64,000 nucleotides of DNA from Zipacnadum sp036504235 (GCA_036504235.1 DASXVN010000053.1:53911-117910); one strand, 5' to 3'. Shown: positions 34,484-42,332, counted from the first letter of the stretch. Numbers and translations: made by a program. Notes: generated by a model not told the origin, from the letters alone.

Positions 34484-35923
34484 ATGAAAATCCTGTTCGC
34501 TTCGGCGGAAGTCGCGCCGTTTGCCAAGGTCGGGGGCTTGGCCGATGTGGCGGGTTCCCTGCCACTGGCCCTGGCCGCGCGCGGCCACGACGTGCGCGTG
34601 ATCATGCCCAAATACCTGAGCGTCACCGAGGGGAAGGCCCAGGGCAAGTGGGACCTGTGGCGCGCCGTGCCCGGTTGCCCGGTGCTCATGCCCGGCTGGA
34701 GCAGCGGCTGCGCGCTGGACGAGTCCCGTCTGCCCGGCTCCGACGTGCCCATCTACTTCGTCGAGCATCACGACTACTTCAGCCGCCCCTACATTTACGG
34801 CCCTCCCGGGGGCTCCTACGACGACAATCTGGAGCGCCTGACCTTCTTCTGCCGCGCGGTGCTGGCCGTCCGCGAGCCGCTGGGCTGGCAGCCGGATATC
34901 CTGCACCTCAACGACTGGCACACCACGCTGGCCGCGGTGTACCTGGAGGGCGGGCCGCCGGCGACCATCTTCACCATCCACAACCTCGGCGCGGCTTACC
35001 AGGGCACTTTCCCGGCGGACAAGCTCCCGGTCACCGGCCTGCAGCCGGAGTATCCCTGCGCCTCCCAGCTCCTGCGCGACGGCCAGCTCAACCTCGCCGC
35101 CGCTGGCCTGTCCTGCGCGGGGATGATCAACGCGGTCAGTCCTACCTACGCCCAGGAGATCGCTGAGCCGGAGTTCAGCGCCGGCCTGGCTCCCCTGGTG
35201 AAGGCGCGAGGCAAGGACGTCTGGGGCATCCTCAACGGCATTGATTACGACGCCTGGAATCCGGCCACCGACGCGGCGCTGGACGCCAACTTCAGCCTGG
35301 AAGACCCCTCCGGGAAAGCCGCCTGCAAGGCCGCTCTCCAGCGCGAGGCGGGCCTGCCCGAGGATCCCAGCCTGCCGGTAGTCGGCCTGGTCACTCGCCT
35401 GGACTCCCAGAAGGGGCTGGACCTGCTCGCCGAGGCGCTACCGAAGCTCGAGGGCATGCAGTTGGTGGTCCTGGGCACCGGCGCGCCGGAGTATGAGCAG
35501 CTCTTCCGCGAGGCCGCGGCCACGCGCCAGGACGTCGCCGCCTTCCTGACCTTCAACGATGGCCTGGCTCGTCGCATCTACGCCGGGTCGGACCTGTTCC
35601 TGATGCCCTCGCGCTACGAGCCGTGCGGCCTGGGCCAGATGATTTCCATGCGCTATGGCACCCTGCCCGTAGTGCGCGCCACCGGCGGACTGGCCGACAG
35701 CGTCACCGAAAAGGGCCGCCCGGGCCAGAAGCAGAACGGCTTCGTCTTCACCGACTACAGCGCCGCGGAGCTAATGGCGGCTCTGGAGCGGGCGCTCAAG
35801 CTCTACCGCGAGCGTCCGGCCCGCTGGCAGGAGCTGGTCGCCAGCGCCCTGGCCACCGACTTCACCTGGGACCGCTCCGCCGGCGAATACGAAAAGCTCT
35901 ACGAAGCCGCCCTGGCCAAGTAG
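34484..35923 (+). CDS. glgA: Glycogen synthase, GT5 family (GlgA, 479 aa)
   Basis: ATG 34484 gives the standard GT5 opening MKILFASAEVAPFAKVGGLADV, with the ADP-glucose-binding KxGGL motif near residue 15; the frame to 34454 adds nothing recognisable. Further blocks are DILHLNDWHTTLAAVY, ATIFTIHNLGAAYQG, VSPTYAQEI, GILNGIDYDAWNPATD, VGLVTRLDSQKGLDLL and the C-terminal catalytic stretch LMPSRYEPCGLGQMISMRYG. It transfers glucose from ADP-glucose to growing alpha-1,4 chains. It ends the galT-HK-RR-glgC-glgA operon, and a strong terminator follows at 35982-36032. Confidence 0.94.
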   Translation: MKILFASAEVAPFAKVGGLADVAGSLPLALAARGHDVRVIMPKYLSVTEGKAQGKWDLWRAVPGCPVLMPGWSSGCALDESRLPGSDVPIYFVEHHDYFSRPYIYGPPGGSYDDNLERLTFFCRAVLAVREPLGWQPDILHLNDWHTTLAAVYLEGGPPATIFTIHNLGAAYQGTFPADKLPVTGLQPEYPCASQLLRDGQLNLAAAGLSCAGMINAVSPTYAQEIAEPEFSAGLAPLVKARGKDVWGILNGIDYDAWNPATDAALDANFSLEDPSGKAACKAALQREAGLPEDPSLPVVGLVTRLDSQKGLDLLAEALPKLEGMQLVVLGTGAPEYEQLFREAAATRQDVAAFLTFNDGLARRIYAGSDLFLMPSRYEPCGLGQMISMRYGTLPVVRATGGLADSVTEKGRPGQKQNGFVFTDYSAAELMAALERALKLYRERPARWQELVASALATDFTWDRSAGEYEKLYEAALAK

Positions 35924-35930
35924 AGCCATT

Positions 35931-35961
35931 TGCAGGGCGGGGCCTACGTGCCCCGCCGGCA
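35931..35961. repeat. Partial copy of family B repeat
   Basis: GCAGGGCGGGGCCTACGTGC followed by CCCGCCGGCA is a shortened, diverged left half of the family B palindrome. It lies just after the glgA stop and before the terminator. Confidence 0.55.
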
Positions 35962-35981
35962 GTTGCTGACGTGTTACGCAG

Positions 35982-36032
35982 AAGGGCCGGATAGGCTAGC
36001 TTCCCGATAAAGCTGCCCGTCCGGCCCTTTTT
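35982..36032 (+). terminator. Intrinsic terminator of the glycogen operon
   Basis: AAGGGCCGGA (35982-35991) pairs with TCCGGCCCTT (36020-36029) and is followed by a T-run (TTTTT to 36032). A smaller hairpin (GGCTAGCTTCCCGATAAAGC) fills the loop. It lies 58 bases after glgA. Confidence 0.85.
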
Positions 36033-36051
36033 CATCGCTGGTGGGGCGTGG

Positions 36052-37038
36052 TCAGCGACCGTCGCGGGGCTCCCGGTGCGGGGCTATCGAGCCGGCGCGG
36101 CGCAGAATCTCACTGATGAAGTCGGCCTTGGCCTCGGTGTAGGCCTCGCGGTCCTGGCGATGCGCGTCCGCCAACTCGCGCTTGAGCGCCGCGTAGCGCG
36201 CCGCCGCCTCGGGGTGGGCGCGGAGGTAGTCGCGGAAGGCCAGATGCTCGCGGGTCCACTCCGCGCCGGGAGACAGGTGCAAGTGGTGGGTGCGCGGGCC
36301 GCCCCGGCGCTTACGCTTGATGAAGACCGCATGCCCTCCGTACCACCAGTACTCCCAGGTCTCCTCGTTGAGCAGTGTGAGCAAGCGGCGGCGGCCCGCG
36401 GCGAGCGAGGGGACCTCCAACAGCAGGTCAAGCACCGGCTTGGCGGGCAGGCCGGGGACGGCGGTGCTCCCGATGTGCTCCAGGCGGAGGAGGGCGTCAG
36501 GCCCCAGGGCCTCGCGGAGCCACGCGGCCATCGTCTCAAACTGCCGGGGCCAGGTGGGGTCGGGCTCAGCCAGGAGGATGTCGTCCGCGTCGGCTTCGCC
36601 GGTGAGAGAAAGCGGGGCGTTGGCGCAGAGCCGGAACTCGCGGGGGGTGGTCTCGCCGGGCAGGCAAGTGGTGAACTCGCCCACGAGGCGGCCGCTGGGG
36701 GAGGCGGCGCGCCACTGCCAGGTGAGCGGGGCCTGCCCTACGACCTCGCTCGCGGAGGCGTAGATCGTGAGGTCGGCCTCGCCCAGTTCCCAGGCGACCA
36801 GGCCCGCGGGCACCTCGCCGAGACGCTCGACCTCGAGACCGAGGAACTTGATCCGTGGACCGGGGCCGTCGCTCTCGAAGCGGAGGAAGCGAGAGACTGG
36901 GCCAAGGGGCGGGACCTCCGTGGTCAGCCGCGGCAAAAGGGCGTATTCGAGCGCGTAGTCGGTCGGGTTCTCCTGCGCGGCGCCGACCAGGAGCAGGCGC
37001 GCGGCGCTTAGCTCTTGCGGGGCAGGCGCTTGGCCCAT
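36052..37038 (-). CDS. Two-part protein with C-terminal GrpB (UPF0157) domain (328 aa)
   Basis: The C-terminal 170 residues match the GrpB/UPF0157 nucleotidyltransferase-like family: ILLAEPDPTWPRQFETMAAWL, LRLEHIGSTAVPGLPAKPVLD (the GSTxxPGLxAKPxxD signature), THHLHLSPGAEWTREHLAFRDYLRAHPEAAARY (in parts). The N-terminal 150 residues (VPPLGPVSRFLRF, GEVPAGLVAWELG) are not recognised; a GyrI-like effector fold is a weak guess. GrpB proteins are usually about 170 residues alone, so this looks like a fusion. ATG 37038 overlaps the end of glmU by 31 bases; a later start inside the unassigned domain is possible. Confidence 0.75.
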   Translation of the reverse strand: MGQAPAPQELSAARLLLVGAAQENPTDYALEYALLPRLTTEVPPLGPVSRFLRFESDGPGPRIKFLGLEVERLGEVPAGLVAWELGEADLTIYASASEVVGQAPLTWQWRAASPSGRLVGEFTTCLPGETTPREFRLCANAPLSLTGEADADDILLAEPDPTWPRQFETMAAWLREALGPDALLRLEHIGSTAVPGLPAKPVLDLLLEVPSLAAGRRRLLTLLNEETWEYWWYGGHAVFIKRKRRGGPRTHHLHLSPGAEWTREHLAFRDYLRAHPEAAARYAALKRELADAHRQDREAYTEAKADFISEILRRAGSIAPHREPRDGR

Positions 37039-38390
37039 TCTTCTTTGTTCTCCTGACGCGCGCGGGCGATGGCCATGGCCTCCGCCGGCACGTCGTGGGT
37101 CACCACCGACCCGGCGGCGACGTACGAGCCCGCGCCCAGGCGTACCGGCGCGATCAGCACCGCATCACTACCCACGAACGCGCCCGCCTCGATGACGGTC
37201 GGGTGCTTCTCCCGCCCGTCGTAGTTGCAGGTGATCACGCCCGCGCCGATGTTGACGCCGTCGCCCACCGTGGCGTCGCCCAGGTAGGAGAAGTGCAGGT
37301 CGTTCACGTTGGCGCCCAGTGTCGAGCGCACCACCTCGCCGCCGCCGACGCGGCTGCCGTCGCCGACGCGGCTGTGGTCGCGCAGGTGGGCCAGCGGCCC
37401 GATCTGGCAGTGGCGCCCCACCACGCTCTCGCGCACCGCGCTGCCGTGGCGGACGATCGAGCCGTCGCCGACCCGGCTGTCTTCCAGCAGCACGTTGTCG
37501 CCGATGACGCAGCCCTCGCCCACCGTGGTCGCGCCGGTCAGCACCGCCCCGGGATGGATGACGGTGTCGCGGCCCACCGTGACCCCCGCGTCAATATAGG
37601 TCCGCTCCGGGTCGATCAGGGTCGCGCCCTCGAGCATCACCTGGCGGTTGATCCGCGCGCGCATGATCGCCGTGGCCCGGGCCAGTTGCGCCCGGTCGTT
37701 GATCCCCATGACCTCCTCGGCGTCGGCGACCACCGCTATCACCTTGCGCCCGGCGCTGACCAGGACCTCGACCACGTCGGTGAGGTAGTACTCGCCCTGC
37801 ACATTGGTGGGCTGCAGTTGGTCCAGCGCCTCGAACAGGAGCGGGAGTTTGAAGCAGTAGAGGCTCACGTTGCCCTCGGGAATCGCCCGGGTGGCCTCGT
37901 CGCAGTCGGCTTCCTCGACAATACGCTGCACCAGGCCCTGCTCGTCGCGGAGGACGCGACCGTAGCCTGTGGGGTCGGCGAAGAGAGCGGTCACGAGGGT
38001 GGCGTCGGCCTCCTGCGCCCGGTGCTCGGCCAGGACGCGCTCCCAGGTCTCGGTGCGCGCCAGGGGGATATCGCCGCAAGTGACCAGCACGTCGCCGGTC
38101 CGCCCGGCCAGCGCCTCGCGTGCGCAGGCGGCGGCGTGGCCGGTGCCATGCTGCTCCTCCTGCACCGCCCAGACGACGTCGTCGTCGGTGACGGACTCGC
38201 GGACCAGATCGGCGCCGACGCCGATGATAACGACCTGGGGCTGGGGCCCGAGGGGGCGCAGGGCGGCCAGGGCATGCCCGAGCATGGATTGGCCGCAGAG
38301 GGCATGGAGAGGCTTGGGGACGCTGGATTTCATGCGCTTGCCCTGACCCGCGGCGAGCACGATGCTGGCTAGTTGCGACACGACGATCAC
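37008..38390 (-). CDS. glmU: Bifunctional GlcNAc-1-P uridylyltransferase / glucosamine-1-P acetyltransferase (GlmU)
   Basis: GlmU makes UDP-GlcNAc for peptidoglycan and other envelope polymers. The N-terminal pyrophosphorylase has ASIVLAAGQGKRMKSSVPKP, WAVQEEQHGTGHAAACAREA, LVTCGDIPLA and EGNVSLYCFKLPLLFEALDQ. The C-terminal left-handed beta helix (about 250-450) carries hexapeptide repeats and the acetyl-transfer block VNIGAGVITCNYDGREKHPTV, then FVGSDAVLIAPVRLGAGSY. Length 460 is normal. The start is GTG 38390 or, with better spacing from GGCAGG, GTG 38381. The GrpB-domain gene overlaps its 3' end. Confidence 0.93.
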   Translation of the reverse strand: MIVVSQLASIVLAAGQGKRMKSSVPKPLHALCGQSMLGHALAALRPLGPQPQVVIIGVGADLVRESVTDDDVVWAVQEEQHGTGHAAACAREALAGRTGDVLVTCGDIPLARTETWERVLAEHRAQEADATLVTALFADPTGYGRVLRDEQGLVQRIVEEADCDEATRAIPEGNVSLYCFKLPLLFEALDQLQPTNVQGEYYLTDVVEVLVSAGRKVIAVVADAEEVMGINDRAQLARATAIMRARINRQVMLEGATLIDPERTYIDAGVTVGRDTVIHPGAVLTGATTVGEGCVIGDNVLLEDSRVGDGSIVRHGSAVRESVVGRHCQIGPLAHLRDHSRVGDGSRVGGGEVVRSTLGANVNDLHFSYLGDATVGDGVNIGAGVITCNYDGREKHPTVIEAGAFVGSDAVLIAPVRLGAGSYVAAGSVVTHDVPAEAMAIARARQENKEEWAKRLPRKS

Positions 38391-38462
38391 CTGCCGGTGG
38401 GGAGGATTGAGAAGATGGAGGATAGTTCGCGAGAGAGAGGCGCGGCACCTGCTAACGGCCCT

Positions 38463-38496
38463 ACCCCCTGGCCCCCTCCCTGAAGGGAGGGGGAAT
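38463..38496. repeat. Palindromic repeat, family A variant
   Basis: CCCCCTCCCT (38472-38481) and AGGGAGGGGG (38484-38493) form a perfect 10-bp hairpin with a two-base loop, preceded by ACCCCCTGG. The same CCCCCTCCCT...AGGGAGGGGG hairpin ends the copy at 54321-54457. Confidence 0.7.
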
Positions 38497-38622
38497 TCGG
38501 TTCAGTGCAGGGGAGCGCAGATCGCGGTCGCCCTGAGAGGGGCCGCATACGAGCGCGACCGGCGTCTGCGCTGGGCGCGCGGAAGTATCCGGCCCACGGC
38601 CTAGCGGAATCCGCTACGTCTT

Positions 38623-38715
38623 GCCTCACCCCCCGCCCTACAGTACGGCAACGGCAGGGGAGCTGTAGTCGTAACTCCCCCTCTCCTGCCAGGAGAGGGG
38701 GCGGGGGGGTGAGGC
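38623..38715. repeat. Palindromic repeat, family A, long copy with terminal inverted repeats
   Basis: The element begins GCCTCACCCCCCGCCC and ends GCGGGGGGGTGAGGC, giving terminal inverted repeats of about 13 bases. Inside lies the core hairpin with arms CCCCCTCTCCTG and CAGGAGAGGGGG. It is non-coding and about 93 bases long, a size fitting a miniature palindromic element. Confidence 0.78.
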
Positions 38716-38725
38716 CCGTCCGCCG

Positions 38726-39493
38726 CTAGGGCAAGTCCGGCGCGGGTCGCCACTCGGCCAGGAGCAGTAGTTGGGACAGGGGGGCCTCGGCGGTCAGCAC
38801 TTGCCATTCCTCGCCGTTCTGGAAGGCGAGCAGGCTCAGGCGCCCGTCGGTGCCGGCGTAGTAGGTGCGCTGCTCCGTCTGGATCGGCTGCAGGCGGCGG
38901 ATATCCAGGCGGGAGCGCGACAGGGAGAAGAAGGACAGGGGGAGAGCCGACACGCTGAAGATCTCGTGCGTCACGCCCGCGGCCCCGAGGCCTTGCTCCA
39001 GGCGCATCTGCGGCAGCCAGGCGTGACCCGCGCGGGGCAGCCGGGCGCCGCCGAGCGAGACCGGGCTGAAGCTGCTCGCGGTCTGCGCCACGATGCCCTG
39101 ATGGGCCTGCAGCAGCGCGGCGGGACTCACCAGCGGCGGTTGGGAGGCCAGGTGCAGCGCTACGGCCACCACGGTCAGCATGACCACCGCACTGGCTCCG
39201 GCGAGGATTCGCTTGCGCAGCACCGGGGAGAGGGGGCGGGCGGCGGAGCGCGCCGCCACCGCATCCACCAGGACCATGGCCTGCTCCAGGTGGCCCCAGA
39301 AAGCCGTGCTGAGGGGGGTGGGCTCGGGGGCCTTATCGGCGAGGTAGTACTTGGCTCCCAACAGCCGGCCGGCCTGCTCGGCGCACTGCGAGCACTCCAT
39401 CAGGTGGCGCGCCAGGACCTGCTGCTGGTGAACCGGCAGCTCCCCGTCGACGAATCCCGACAGATTTTCCTCTTCGTAAGGGCAGTCAGGCAT
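38726..39493 (-). CDS. Anti-sigma factor with zinc-finger domain and one membrane segment (255 aa)
   Basis: The N-terminal anti-sigma domain has EEENLSGFVDGELP and ARHLMECSQCAEQ, the His-x3-Cys-x2-Cys zinc site of ZAS-type anti-sigma factors. One membrane segment (ILAGASAVVMLTVVAVALHL, about residues 95-117) follows. The C-terminal 130 residues would be periplasmic and hold LRLEQ, RTYYAGTDGRLSLLAFQNG and EEWQVLTAEAPLSQLLLLAEW, and may sense an envelope signal. It starts ten bases after the ECF sigma gene ends, the standard arrangement for a sigma/anti-sigma pair. Confidence 0.82.
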   Translation of the reverse strand: MPDCPYEEENLSGFVDGELPVHQQQVLARHLMECSQCAEQAGRLLGAKYYLADKAPEPTPLSTAFWGHLEQAMVLVDAVAARSAARPLSPVLRKRILAGASAVVMLTVVAVALHLASQPPLVSPAALLQAHQGIVAQTASSFSPVSLGGARLPRAGHAWLPQMRLEQGLGAAGVTHEIFSVSALPLSFFSLSRSRLDIRRLQPIQTEQRTYYAGTDGRLSLLAFQNGEEWQVLTAEAPLSQLLLLAEWRPAPDLP

Positions 39494-39503
39494 GGCTATC
39501 CCG

Positions 39504-40106
39504 TCACACTAAGCGACGCTCCTGCGCGTACTCCTGCAGGCTCTCCCGCAGCAGCTTGCGGCCGCGGAAGATGCGGCTGCGCACCGTACCCAGAGGCACG
39601 CCCAGCATGGTGGCGATCTCCTTGTACGATAGCTCCAGGATGTCCGAGAGGATCACGGCCATCCGGAATTCCTCGGGCAGGGCCTCCAGCGCCGGGGCCA
39701 GCTCCTCGCTGAGCTGGTCGCCCAGCGCCTCAATCTCGGGGCTATCGTCCGGGGAGGCCGGGTCAAACTGCGCCCGCAACCCCCCGGCACTCAGGTCCTC
39801 GTAGGAGACGGTGGCCGGGGCGCGCCGCGAGCTGCGGTAGCGGCTAATGTGGGTGTTGGCCAGGATGCGCAGCGTCCAGGCGCGGAAATTGCTCCCCGGG
39901 GCGAAGCTCTCAAAGGCCACGTAGGCCTTAATCAGCGTCTCCTGGCAGAGGTCCTCCGCCTCCGACTGGTTGCCGGTCAGGCGCAGGGCTGCACGCATCA
40001 GGGTCGTCTGATGTTCGCGGGCCAGTTCCTCAAATTGTCGGCGGCGCGCCTCCGCGGAGGGCGCCCGGGACCATAGGGGCAAGTTGATCACCTTGCAGCA
40101 CGCCAA
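39504..40106 (-). CDS. ECF sigma factor (RpoE-like, about 200 aa)
   Basis: Region 2 shows LAREHQTTLMRAALRLTGNQSEAEDLCQETLIKAYVAFESF (read in parts), with the core-binding DLCQETLIKAY and the -10 recognition stretch FRAWTLRILANTHISRYR. Region 4 (LPEEFRMAVILSDILELSYK, EIATMLGVPLGTVRSRIFRG) is the helix-turn-helix for the -35 box. The linker between them is acidic (DPASPDDSPEIEAL). The start is uncertain: TTG 40106, GTG 40091 or the later TTG preceded by AAGGTGA. It is the first gene of the sigma/anti-sigma pair and would direct a small envelope-related regulon. Confidence 0.85.
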   Translation of the reverse strand: MACCKVINLPLWSRAPSAEARRRQFEELAREHQTTLMRAALRLTGNQSEAEDLCQETLIKAYVAFESFAPGSNFRAWTLRILANTHISRYRSSRRAPATVSYEDLSAGGLRAQFDPASPDDSPEIEALGDQLSEELAPALEALPEEFRMAVILSDILELSYKEIATMLGVPLGTVRSRIFRGRKLLRESLQEYAQERRLV

Positions 40107-40148
40107 CGGCCGGCCCGCAGGCCGTCGCTAGCTCTCAGTTCCATATAC

Positions 40149-41078
40149 TTAGACGCCTTTGGGCTCCCCCGGAGTTCCCGGCGGGGCCTCAACTCCCCCT
40201 CTCCTGCCAGGAGAGGGGGCAGGGGGGGGGAGGCCTCCCCGCTTGCGCCAGATTGGCTCGGCCCAGACCGCCCCTGAGGGGCAGTCCTGGCACTCCAGGC
40301 ACGAGATGCACAGGTGGCTCCCGGCCTGTTTGCGGGGGTCCAGACCCGCCGGGCAGGCCCGCTGGCACCAGCCGCAGTCCGTGCACTGGTACGGATTCTG
40401 CGTGATCTGCAGGAGGCTGATCCCGTAGAACAGCGAGAAGATCGCCCCCAGCGGGCACATCAGCCGGCAGAAGGGCCGCCGGATGAAGGCAAAGGCCACC
40501 AGCCACAGCGCCAGCATGGCCTCTTTCAGGTACCACAGCGTTCCCATCAGCGGGCGCAACCCCGGGTCCACCAGCGGCTGCAGCAACCCGCCCTCCAGCG
40601 CCCCCTGCGGGCATAGCTTGCTGAACCACGGCTGCGTGGTGTAGAAGGGCACAACCAGCACCAGCCCGATCAGAAAGACGTAACGCAGGTGTCCGGTCCA
40701 GGCCGGGAGGTGCAGCTTGTAGTGCTGCAGCCGCCCCACCAGGTCCTGCAGCCAGCCGAAGGGGCACAGCCAGCCGCACATGAATCGCCCCAGGGTGGCG
40801 CTGAACAGGAGCAGTGTACCCAGCAAGTAGTAGGGAATAACGCTCAGCAGGCTCGCGCCGCCGGCCAGACTGAGGCGCGCCTGCCCCGAGGCATACTGGA
40901 GGCCGCCGATCGGGCAGGAAGTGTTCGCCGCCGGGCATGCCCAGCAGTTGAGCACCGGGGCGCAGAAACCGCCGGCCCCGCGCAGCACGTAGCAGTTGAG
41001 CAGCACTGTGCTGAGCCCTTGGATGAAGTTGCGGCGTCGGGAGAGGAGCGAGCGGCGAGACCTGCGCATAGCCATCAC
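40149..41078 (-). CDS. NapH/NosR-like membrane polyferredoxin with repeat-encoded C-terminus (309 aa)
   Basis: Several membrane segments (SVIPYYLLGTLLLFSATLGR, YVFLIGLVLVVPFYTT, AMLALWLVAFAFI) alternate with conserved CGWLCPFGWLQDL and CRLMCPLGAIFSL, the twin CxxxCP motifs of NapH-type electron-transfer proteins. Near the C-terminus are CTDCGWCQRACPAG (CX2CX2CX3CP, one 4Fe-4S cluster) and CISCLECQDCPSG, whose last spacing is two instead of three. The final residues from GGLPPPAPSPGRRGG on are encoded by a family A repeat and are unlikely to be functional. GTG 41078 abuts the stop of the small CXXC gene, so the two are coupled. Electron donor and acceptor are unknown. Confidence 0.82.
   Translation of the reverse strand: MMAMRRSRRSLLSRRRNFIQGLSTVLLNCYVLRGAGGFCAPVLNCWACPAANTSCPIGGLQYASGQARLSLAGGASLLSVIPYYLLGTLLLFSATLGRFMCGWLCPFGWLQDLVGRLQHYKLHLPAWTGHLRYVFLIGLVLVVPFYTTQPWFSKLCPQGALEGGLLQPLVDPGLRPLMGTLWYLKEAMLALWLVAFAFIRRPFCRLMCPLGAIFSLFYGISLLQITQNPYQCTDCGWCQRACPAGLDPRKQAGSHLCISCLECQDCPSGAVWAEPIWRKRGGLPPPAPSPGRRGGVEAPPGTPGEPKGV
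40186..40234. repeat. Palindromic repeat, family A, inside the polyferredoxin frame
   Basis: GCCTC opens and GAGGC closes the copy, with the core arms CCCCCTCTCCTG and CAGGAGAGGGGG between. It lies within the 3' end of the polyferredoxin coding frame and supplies a Gly/Pro/Arg-rich tail. Confidence 0.8.
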
Positions 41079-41240
41079 CTAGGGGACGGTCAGGCCGATG
41101 CAGGAGGTGCACAGGCCGTCAAACCATGCCTTGATCGTGGCGAATTCGCCGCGGTGCAGCCCGGCGCCGATTAGGAGCAGGCTCAGCGCCGTCAGGGGAA
41201 TCCAACTCCACCGTCGCAGCCGGGCCCGCGCCTTGCTCAT
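41079..41240 (-). CDS. Small CXXC membrane protein (53 aa), CD1871A-like
   Basis: ATG 41240 overlaps the stop of the upstream TIM-barrel gene (ATGA), and its own TAG stop is immediately followed by the GTG of the polyferredoxin gene, so the frame is firmly placed. The protein has a basic N-terminus (SKARARLRRWSW), one hydrophobic segment (IPLTALSLLLIGAGL), HRGEFATIKAWFDGL and an end CTSCIGLTVP with a CXXC motif. I recall a family of such tiny CXXC proteins (CD1871A-like) lying next to 4Fe-4S membrane proteins. A redox or assembly partner of the polyferredoxin is inference. Confidence 0.78.
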   Translation of the reverse strand: MSKARARLRRWSWIPLTALSLLLIGAGLHRGEFATIKAWFDGLCTSCIGLTVP

Positions 41241-42076
41241 GCCGATCGGCCCATCAGCTTGAACAGGGAGCGCACGTAGGCGAGGTCCTGTTCCAGCGAT
41301 TCGCGTTTGGCCGCACCCTCGCGGGCGGCGAACTGCAGGGCGTAGCAGCCCCGGTAGCCATGGTTGGCGAGGATCTCGAGCAGCGGGTAGTAATCTACCA
41401 AGCCCTCGCTGATGGGGGCCCGCCGCACGCGCTCGCCATCCTCGGTGGCATATTGGCTGAAGTTGTGGATATCCACCTGCGCCACCAGGTCCAGCACCCG
41501 GGTGAGACGCTGCTCCGCCGACTCGGGGCGGTCCCGGTGGGAGACTTGGAATACCAGCCGGAAGTTGTCGCGGGCCACCTTCTCGGCCAGGCGCATACAG
41601 GAGGCGGCCGTGTCGGCCAGCGTATCATCGTGCATCTGCGCGGCCAGGGTGAGGTTGAGCCGCGCCGCCCGGTCGCAGGCGCCTTGGATGTCGCGCACCG
41701 TGCGGTCGAAGACTTCGCGGTCGGCGTGGTCCGAGCCGATATCGGAAGCCCAGATGCGGACCACGGGGCTGCGCAGGCAGCGGGCGGTGTGGAGCACATC
41801 GTCGACTTCCACCAGTTCCTCGGGCCGCGTGCGCACTGGCCCGCAGGTTACATAGGAGCCGAGGGAGCACAGGCACAGGTGGCGTTCTTCCACCATCTTG
41901 CGCGCCGCCGCCACCCGGTTCTCGTCGAATTTCTCACTGATATGGGGCTCGCGGCCCCAAATCTCGATCGCGCCGAAGCCCAGGTCCCGGGCCAGATCCA
42001 GGACATACTCGAGCAGCTTCTCGCGATGCGATATGGTACACAGGCCAAACAGTGGCTTTCCCTGGCTCTTCTCCAC
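41237..42076 (-). CDS. Sugar phosphate isomerase/epimerase-like TIM-barrel protein (279 aa)
   Basis: GTG 42076 is preferred because the promoter at 42156-42185 would start transcription near 42149, too late for the upstream ATG 42151. The AP-endonuclease-2/xylose-isomerase-like barrel is seen in FGLCTISHREKLLEYVLDLA, FGAIEIWGREPHIS, LCLCSLGSYVT, VVRIWASDIGSDHADREVFD, LAAQMHDDTLADTA, LVFQVSHRDRPESAEQ and VDIHNFSQYA, with a Glu/Asp/His set typical of the metal site, although some ligands deviate (QMHDDT in place of ExH). The substrate is unknown. It is the first gene of an operon with the small CXXC protein and the polyferredoxin, a combination whose logic is not clear. Confidence 0.72.
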   Translation of the reverse strand: MEKSQGKPLFGLCTISHREKLLEYVLDLARDLGFGAIEIWGREPHISEKFDENRVAAARKMVEERHLCLCSLGSYVTCGPVRTRPEELVEVDDVLHTARCLRSPVVRIWASDIGSDHADREVFDRTVRDIQGACDRAARLNLTLAAQMHDDTLADTAASCMRLAEKVARDNFRLVFQVSHRDRPESAEQRLTRVLDLVAQVDIHNFSQYATEDGERVRRAPISEGLVDYYPLLEILANHGYRGCYALQFAAREGAAKRESLEQDLAYVRSLFKLMGRSA

Positions 42077-42155
42077 TGACTTAGGTAACCTTTCCTTCTG
42101 GGGAATTGCCCACCGCTCGTTGGACAGGGCGGGAACACAACCTGGTAACACTGGA

Positions 42156-42185
42156 ATTATAGGGTTAGTCGAAAAGCCTTGTCAA
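42156..42185 (-). promoter_or_regulatory. Near-consensus sigma-70 promoter for the TIM-barrel/CXXC/polyferredoxin operon
   Basis: Read on the minus strand: TTGACA (42185-42180), an 18-base spacer and TATAAT (42161-42156). Both hexamers are perfect. The transcript would begin near 42149, leaving a leader of about 70 bases before GTG 42076 and ruling out ATG 42151 as a start. Confidence 0.82.
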
Positions 42186-42332
42186 ATCAGGCGGCCTTTC
42201 TCGACGCGGTTGCGTTGCTCAGGAGGGAACTTCATCGCCTTCATTTTCGTATCACTAGAGGAGGGTTGCGCCTCCGCGGCGCATTATTCCCTCCCGGCTG
42301 TCGCCGGGGCAGCCCCATAAAGGAGCCTTTTG

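Larger units (their letters stand above)
38391..38725. other. 335-base gene-free stretch with two palindromic repeats
   Basis: The gap between glmU and the anti-sigma gene holds two family A repeat units (38463-38496 and 38623-38715) and no frame with a plausible ribosome site. No promoter with good -35 and -10 boxes was found for glmU. Confidence 0.6.

Noticed and set aside
36855..38372. Open frame of 505 codons on the plus strand opposite glmU
   Set aside because: GlmU is unmistakable on the other strand, and this frame is His/Asp/Ala-rich antisense sequence without domain features.
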